Made by a program: the position numbers and the translations under genes. The notes below the pieces were generated by a model. It had not been told where the DNA came from. It ran no database searches and worked only from the letters and a program-made list of their open reading frames with translations. Below, piece by piece: positions 13,189 through 16,040 of a stretch of 16,040 bases of DNA (positions are counted from its first letter, which is position 1; each line of letters starts with the position of its first letter). The stretch comes from JBEVJK01 sp040510195 (GTDB lineage: Bacteria; Pseudomonadota; Alphaproteobacteria; Rhizobiales; Rhizobiaceae), in NCBI GenBank assembly GCA_040510195.1, contig JBEVJK010000021.1, forward strand, positions 1 to 16,040, given 5' to 3'.

Positions 13189-13935
13189 ATGACAGTTGCG
13201 TCGGACGTCTCTCTTACAAAGGAGCTCATCGAGTCTGCTTCGGCCAGCATCCTGGCAGCGGAGACGTTCTCGACGCCGTTCCCACACATCTTCTTTCGCG
13301 ATTTCTTCCCTCCCGACTTCTACGCCCGGCTCACCGCAAGCGTGCCCGCAAACGGTTATGACCGTCTCAAGGGTGACGGAACACGCATGGCGCTTCGGCT
13401 CTACGAGCCGCATCTCGACAAGATCGAGCCGGCGGTTCGTGCAGAGTGGGTGGCCGTTTCCGAGATGCTGCGGTCGCCGGAGGTTGAGCGGGCGATCCGC
13501 AGCAAGCTGCGCGAAGGACTGGAGACGCGGGCGCGCGGCGACAAGGTCGCAGGCCCCGATGCCCTGCGGCTGGTGGCCAAGCCGGTGCTCTACAGCGACA
13601 AGGACGGCTATCAGATCAAGCCGCATCCCGACACACGCAAGAAGGTCGTGACGATGCAGCTTTATTGCCCGACCGACAATTCGCAGCAGGACCTCGGCAC
13701 GACGCTTTACCAGGCATCGCTGAAGGGGCTGCTTCACGTCGGCTCATATTTCCTCGAGCCGGTTAAGACCCTGCCTTTCCTGCCCAATGTCGGCTACGCC
13801 TTCGCCGTGCTCAAGGCCTATCATACGCTGACCGGCATGAGCTGGCACGGGCGGCCCAAGATCACCGCGCCCGTCGAGAGGCCTCGAGTCTCGATCCTCA
13901 ACACATTCTATGTCGACGAGCAGTTCGGGTTCTGA
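13189..13935 (+). CDS. 2-oxoglutarate/Fe(II) oxygenase-like protein
   Basis: This 248-residue protein has a prolyl-hydroxylase-like jelly-roll. IKPHPDTRKKVVTMQLYCP supplies the HxD pair (H146, D148). The distal histidine is H212 in LKAYHTLTG. ERPRVSILNTFY carries the RxS motif (R233, S235) that binds the 2-oxoglutarate carboxylate. All metal and cosubstrate residues are therefore present. N-terminal TPFPHIFFRDFFPPDFYARL is the usual lead-in ('P-HI--DDF-P') of this group, which is often linked to surface polysaccharide or small-molecule modification. The substrate is unknown. Start: ATG 13189 with AAAGG upstream is preferred. ATG 13123 is in frame, but its extra 22 residues look non-conserved. 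Confidence 0.82.
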   Translation: MTVASDVSLTKELIESASASILAAETFSTPFPHIFFRDFFPPDFYARLTASVPANGYDRLKGDGTRMALRLYEPHLDKIEPAVRAEWVAVSEMLRSPEVERAIRSKLREGLETRARGDKVAGPDALRLVAKPVLYSDKDGYQIKPHPDTRKKVVTMQLYCPTDNSQQDLGTTLYQASLKGLLHVGSYFLEPVKTLPFLPNVGYAFAVLKAYHTLTGMSWHGRPKITAPVERPRVSILNTFYVDEQFGF

Positions 13936-14132
13936 GGCCGACAGGCAAGCACACTTCCAAGAGGTCAAGGGTAGTTCTGAATGCCTCCGCGCATCCGTCG
14001 CTCCATGCTTCAAGTGAAGTCCTGGCCGGCGAGCCTACTCCGCCAGCATTCCCTCGATGAAAAGCTATAGAAGCCCTTCCGTGCTTGCAAAGAATTGGCA
14101 AACCGATCCCAGATCCTGACTTTTTCTGCTCC

Positions 14133-14161
14133 CTGGCACATGGAAACGATACTTGTATAGT
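14133..14161 (+). promoter_or_regulatory. Sigma70-like promoter for the cyclase gene
   Basis: CTGGCA (14133-14138) and TATAGT (14156-14161) have an ideal 17-nt spacer. The -35 matches four of six bases and the -10 five of six. The start codon lies 30 nt after the -10 box. The rest of the 13936-14191 gap shows nothing clear. Confidence 0.5.
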
Positions 14162-14191
14162 GCCGAATAGGATGGCAACTGGACCTGACCC

Positions 14192-15775
14192 ATGGCCGGA
14201 ATCAGCGAGCGGGCTGCGCGTGAGCAGCGAACCATGGGACCTCTCGTCGTCCTGGCGGTGGTTCTCGGACTGATCGGCCTGCCCATCGCCGTGTGGCTCG
14301 ACCTGCGCGACCTCTCGGAGAGAATGCTCAGGGCGCAGGCCAGCGAAATCAGCCGGATCATCGACGACATGCGCGGGTTCTACGGCAGCGACGTCGTCGG
14401 ACGCGTGCTTCAGGCCGATGGCGTCGTCACCACCACGCACAACTATCGGGACATTCCTGGCGCCATTCCTATCCCGGCGACGCTGTCCATCGAACTCGGC
14501 AAGCGCATCAGTGCGCATGACGGGTCCGTGAAGTATCGCTTCGTCTCGGACCTGCCGTTCAAGGGACGCGAGCCGCATTCGCTCGACGCATTCGAGAAAG
14601 ACGCGATCGCCGCGCTGCGGCAAGACCCGAAGCTGCCCATCGTCGAAGTCTCGGGAACGCTGCTCAATCGGCACGTCCGGGCGGCCGCGCCGGTCGTCAT
14701 GGGGCAGGTCTGCGTCAATTGCCACAACTCACACCCGGATAGTCCCAAGACAGACTGGAAGGTAGGCGACGTTCGGGGCATCCAGGAAATTTCCGTCAAC
14801 CAGCCGATCGCCGCAAATGTCCTCTCCTTCAAGTATCTGCTCGTGTATTTCGGGGTGGCCACGGCAGCAGGTCTGGCTTTCATCTTCCTGCAGCGCCGGC
14901 AGTCGGCCTTCGTCCAAGGCATGAACAAGGAGCTGGCGGAGGCGAACGAGTTCCTGGCGTCGATATCCTTGAAGATCGCCAAGTATCTGTCGCCTCAGAT
15001 CTACAAAAGCATCTTCAGCGGCCAAAGGGACGTCACGATCGCCACGGAGCGGAAGAAGCTCACGATCTTTTTCTCGGACGTCAAGAATTTCACCGCCATC
15101 ACGGAGCAGCTGCAGCCCGAGGACCTGACCACGCTTCTCAACGAGTATTTCACCGAAATGTCGGCCATTGCGCTCAAGCATGGCGGGACCGTGGACAAGT
15201 TTATCGGTGATGCGCTTCTCGTTTTCTTTGGTGATCCCGAGACGAAAGGCGTGAAGGAAGACGCGAAAGCCTGCTTGTGGATGGCTGTCGACATGCAAAG
15301 GCGGCTCGAGCAGTTGAACAATATTTGGCGCGATCGCGGAATCGAGCAGCCGTTTCAGGCTCGGATCGGCATCAACACCGGCTATTGCAACGTCGGCAAC
15401 TTCGGCTCCGACGATCGGATGGACTACACGATCATCGGCGCCGAAGCCAATCTGGCAGCCCGGCTGCAATCGATTGCCGAGCCGGGAGGCATCTGTCTCA
15501 GCTATGAGACGTATGCGCTGGTGCGGGATGTCGTGCGGGCGCGGCCGCTGCCGCCGATCGCCATGAAGGGGATCAGCCGCGACGTCGTCCCGTACGAAGT
15601 CGAAGGGCTGCTCGGCGAGCTGGCGCAACGCCCGCAAGTCATCAGCGAGCACGCGACGGGGCTCGATCTGTTCCTGGACGTCGAAGCCATTGACGAAAAT
15701 GGCGTCGAGCGCGCGAAGAAGCGTCTGTCGGAGGCTCTGATGGCGCTGACGGCGCGAAACAGGCCCGCCGCCTAG
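14192..15775 (+). CDS. Membrane nucleotide cyclase with periplasmic haem-c sensor domain (Tll0287-like/DUF3365)
   Basis: This 527-residue receptor-type class III cyclase has TM1 at about 15-36. A periplasmic domain of about 170 residues resembles the Tll0287-like/DUF3365 family and contains CVNCH (174-178), a covalent haem-c motif. TM2 is at about 213-236, followed by a helical linker (FVQGMNKELAEANEFLASISLKIAKYLSPQIYKSIF) and the cyclase domain. There FFSDVKNFT gives metal-binding D296, and DKFIGDALLVFFG gives D340 with K336. MDYTIIGAEANLAARL gives D411 plus N420 and R424. Lys336 and Asp411 are the adenine-selecting pair, so the product is most likely cAMP, made in the cytoplasm. Haem would sense redox state or a gas. 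The start is ATG 14192. A SnoaL-like gene follows after 18 nt. Confidence 0.9.
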   Translation: MAGISERAAREQRTMGPLVVLAVVLGLIGLPIAVWLDLRDLSERMLRAQASEISRIIDDMRGFYGSDVVGRVLQADGVVTTTHNYRDIPGAIPIPATLSIELGKRISAHDGSVKYRFVSDLPFKGREPHSLDAFEKDAIAALRQDPKLPIVEVSGTLLNRHVRAAAPVVMGQVCVNCHNSHPDSPKTDWKVGDVRGIQEISVNQPIAANVLSFKYLLVYFGVATAAGLAFIFLQRRQSAFVQGMNKELAEANEFLASISLKIAKYLSPQIYKSIFSGQRDVTIATERKKLTIFFSDVKNFTAITEQLQPEDLTTLLNEYFTEMSAIALKHGGTVDKFIGDALLVFFGDPETKGVKEDAKACLWMAVDMQRRLEQLNNIWRDRGIEQPFQARIGINTGYCNVGNFGSDDRMDYTIIGAEANLAARLQSIAEPGGICLSYETYALVRDVVRARPLPPIAMKGISRDVVPYEVEGLLGELAQRPQVISEHATGLDLFLDVEAIDENGVERAKKRLSEALMALTARNRPAA

Positions 15776-15793
15776 ACCACAGGGGAAGCACCG

Positions 15794-16040
15794 ATGACAA
15801 GAGGCGACCTGGCCGCCATCTATCGGGACTACATCGCTTGCCTGAACGGGCAGGATTGGGCGAACCTCGACAGGTTCCTGCACGAAGACGTTCGCTACAA
15901 TGGCCGGCGCGTCGGGCTGACTGGCTATCGCGAGATGCTCGAAGGTGATTTCCAGGCGATTCCCGATCTCCGTTTCGACATCCGGCTGCTCGTTTCAGAA
16001 CCACCTGTCGTCGCGAGCCGGTTGCATTTCGACTGCACGC
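15794..16040 (+). CDS. SnoaL-like / ester cyclase family protein, 5' part
   Basis: The ATG at 15794 is preceded by AGGGGAAG. The frame stays open for 82 codons to the window's end, so the 3' part is missing. The visible part starts MTRGDLAAIYRDYIACLNGQDW. It continues DRFLHEDVRYNGRRVGLTGYREMLEGDFQAIPDLRFDI, the usual opening of SnoaL-like polyketide-cyclase/ester-cyclase NTF2 folds (helix, W/L D, then HEDV and a small-molecule cavity). Many such proteins act as small hydrolases, isomerases or binding proteins. It lies 18 nt behind the cyclase gene and is probably co-transcribed, but a functional link is not shown. Confidence 0.8.
   Translation, partial: MTRGDLAAIYRDYIACLNGQDWANLDRFLHEDVRYNGRRVGLTGYREMLEGDFQAIPDLRFDIRLLVSEPPVVASRLHFDCT

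Noticed and set aside
14729..15883. Minus-strand 384-codon open frame opposite the cyclase gene
   Set aside because: Shadow of the cyclase domain, which has all catalytic residues on the plus strand.
1..16040. CRISPR array, tRNA, rRNA, insertion sequence or prophage genes
   Set aside because: I read for regularly spaced repeats, tRNA-like cloverleaf ends, transposase or integrase motifs and terminal inverted repeats, and found none.

Overview
The window is high-GC DNA (above 60% by eye) with alphaproteobacterial gene content and signals. It has a DUF6894 protein, a YidB-type protein with a GGAAC-N17-GTT stress-type promoter, and many small secreted proteins. I infer a member of the Hyphomicrobiales (rhizobial group), chromosomal or an accessory replicon. 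There is no rRNA, tRNA, CRISPR array, transposase or phage gene. The layout is a mosaic of short transcription units on both strands.

Left part (1-3812). The 3' end of a formylglycine-generating-enzyme-like gene (+) meets a minus-strand run: an exported catalase-related peroxidase, an NADPH-dependent FMN reductase with a candidate operator in front, and a TolB-like six-bladed propeller protein. Behind the propeller gene lies what looks like a frameshifted coding remnant. The divergent partner is a flavin-dependent monooxygenase.

Middle (3813-9308). The monooxygenase is followed by a small DUF6894 gene. Next comes a two-gene unit with a Tat-exported epoxide-hydrolase-like enzyme and an exported cupin. 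A convergent secreted protein follows, then acetate kinase (ackA), which has a ten-codon leader ORF with a consensus Shine-Dalgarno directly ahead of it. A family of short CAGTC(A/G)AC / GTCGAC-rich elements recurs just downstream of several genes here, including one perfect 20-bp palindrome.

Right part (9309-16040). A four-helix DUF4239-type membrane protein gene converges on a minus-strand operon: a glycine-betaine/choline-type binding protein, then an L,D-transpeptidase (4-nt overlap), then a small lipoprotein (24-nt gap). This suggests an envelope or osmotic-stress function. Next are a YidB-family gene, a 2-oxoglutarate/Fe(II) oxygenase-like gene, and a class III nucleotide cyclase with a periplasmic Tll0287-like domain carrying a CVNCH haem-c motif. 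The cyclase has its own sigma70-like promoter and is followed closely by a SnoaL-like gene that runs off the window.

The recurrent theme is redox or stress handling and envelope proteins: peroxidase, FMN reductase, monooxygenase, haem-c cyclase, L,D-transpeptidase and a betaine-binding protein. I see no single large undescribed system. The most unusual items are the ackA leader ORF, the intergenic palindrome family, the hairpin abutting the propeller gene's start codon, and the haem-c cyclase.
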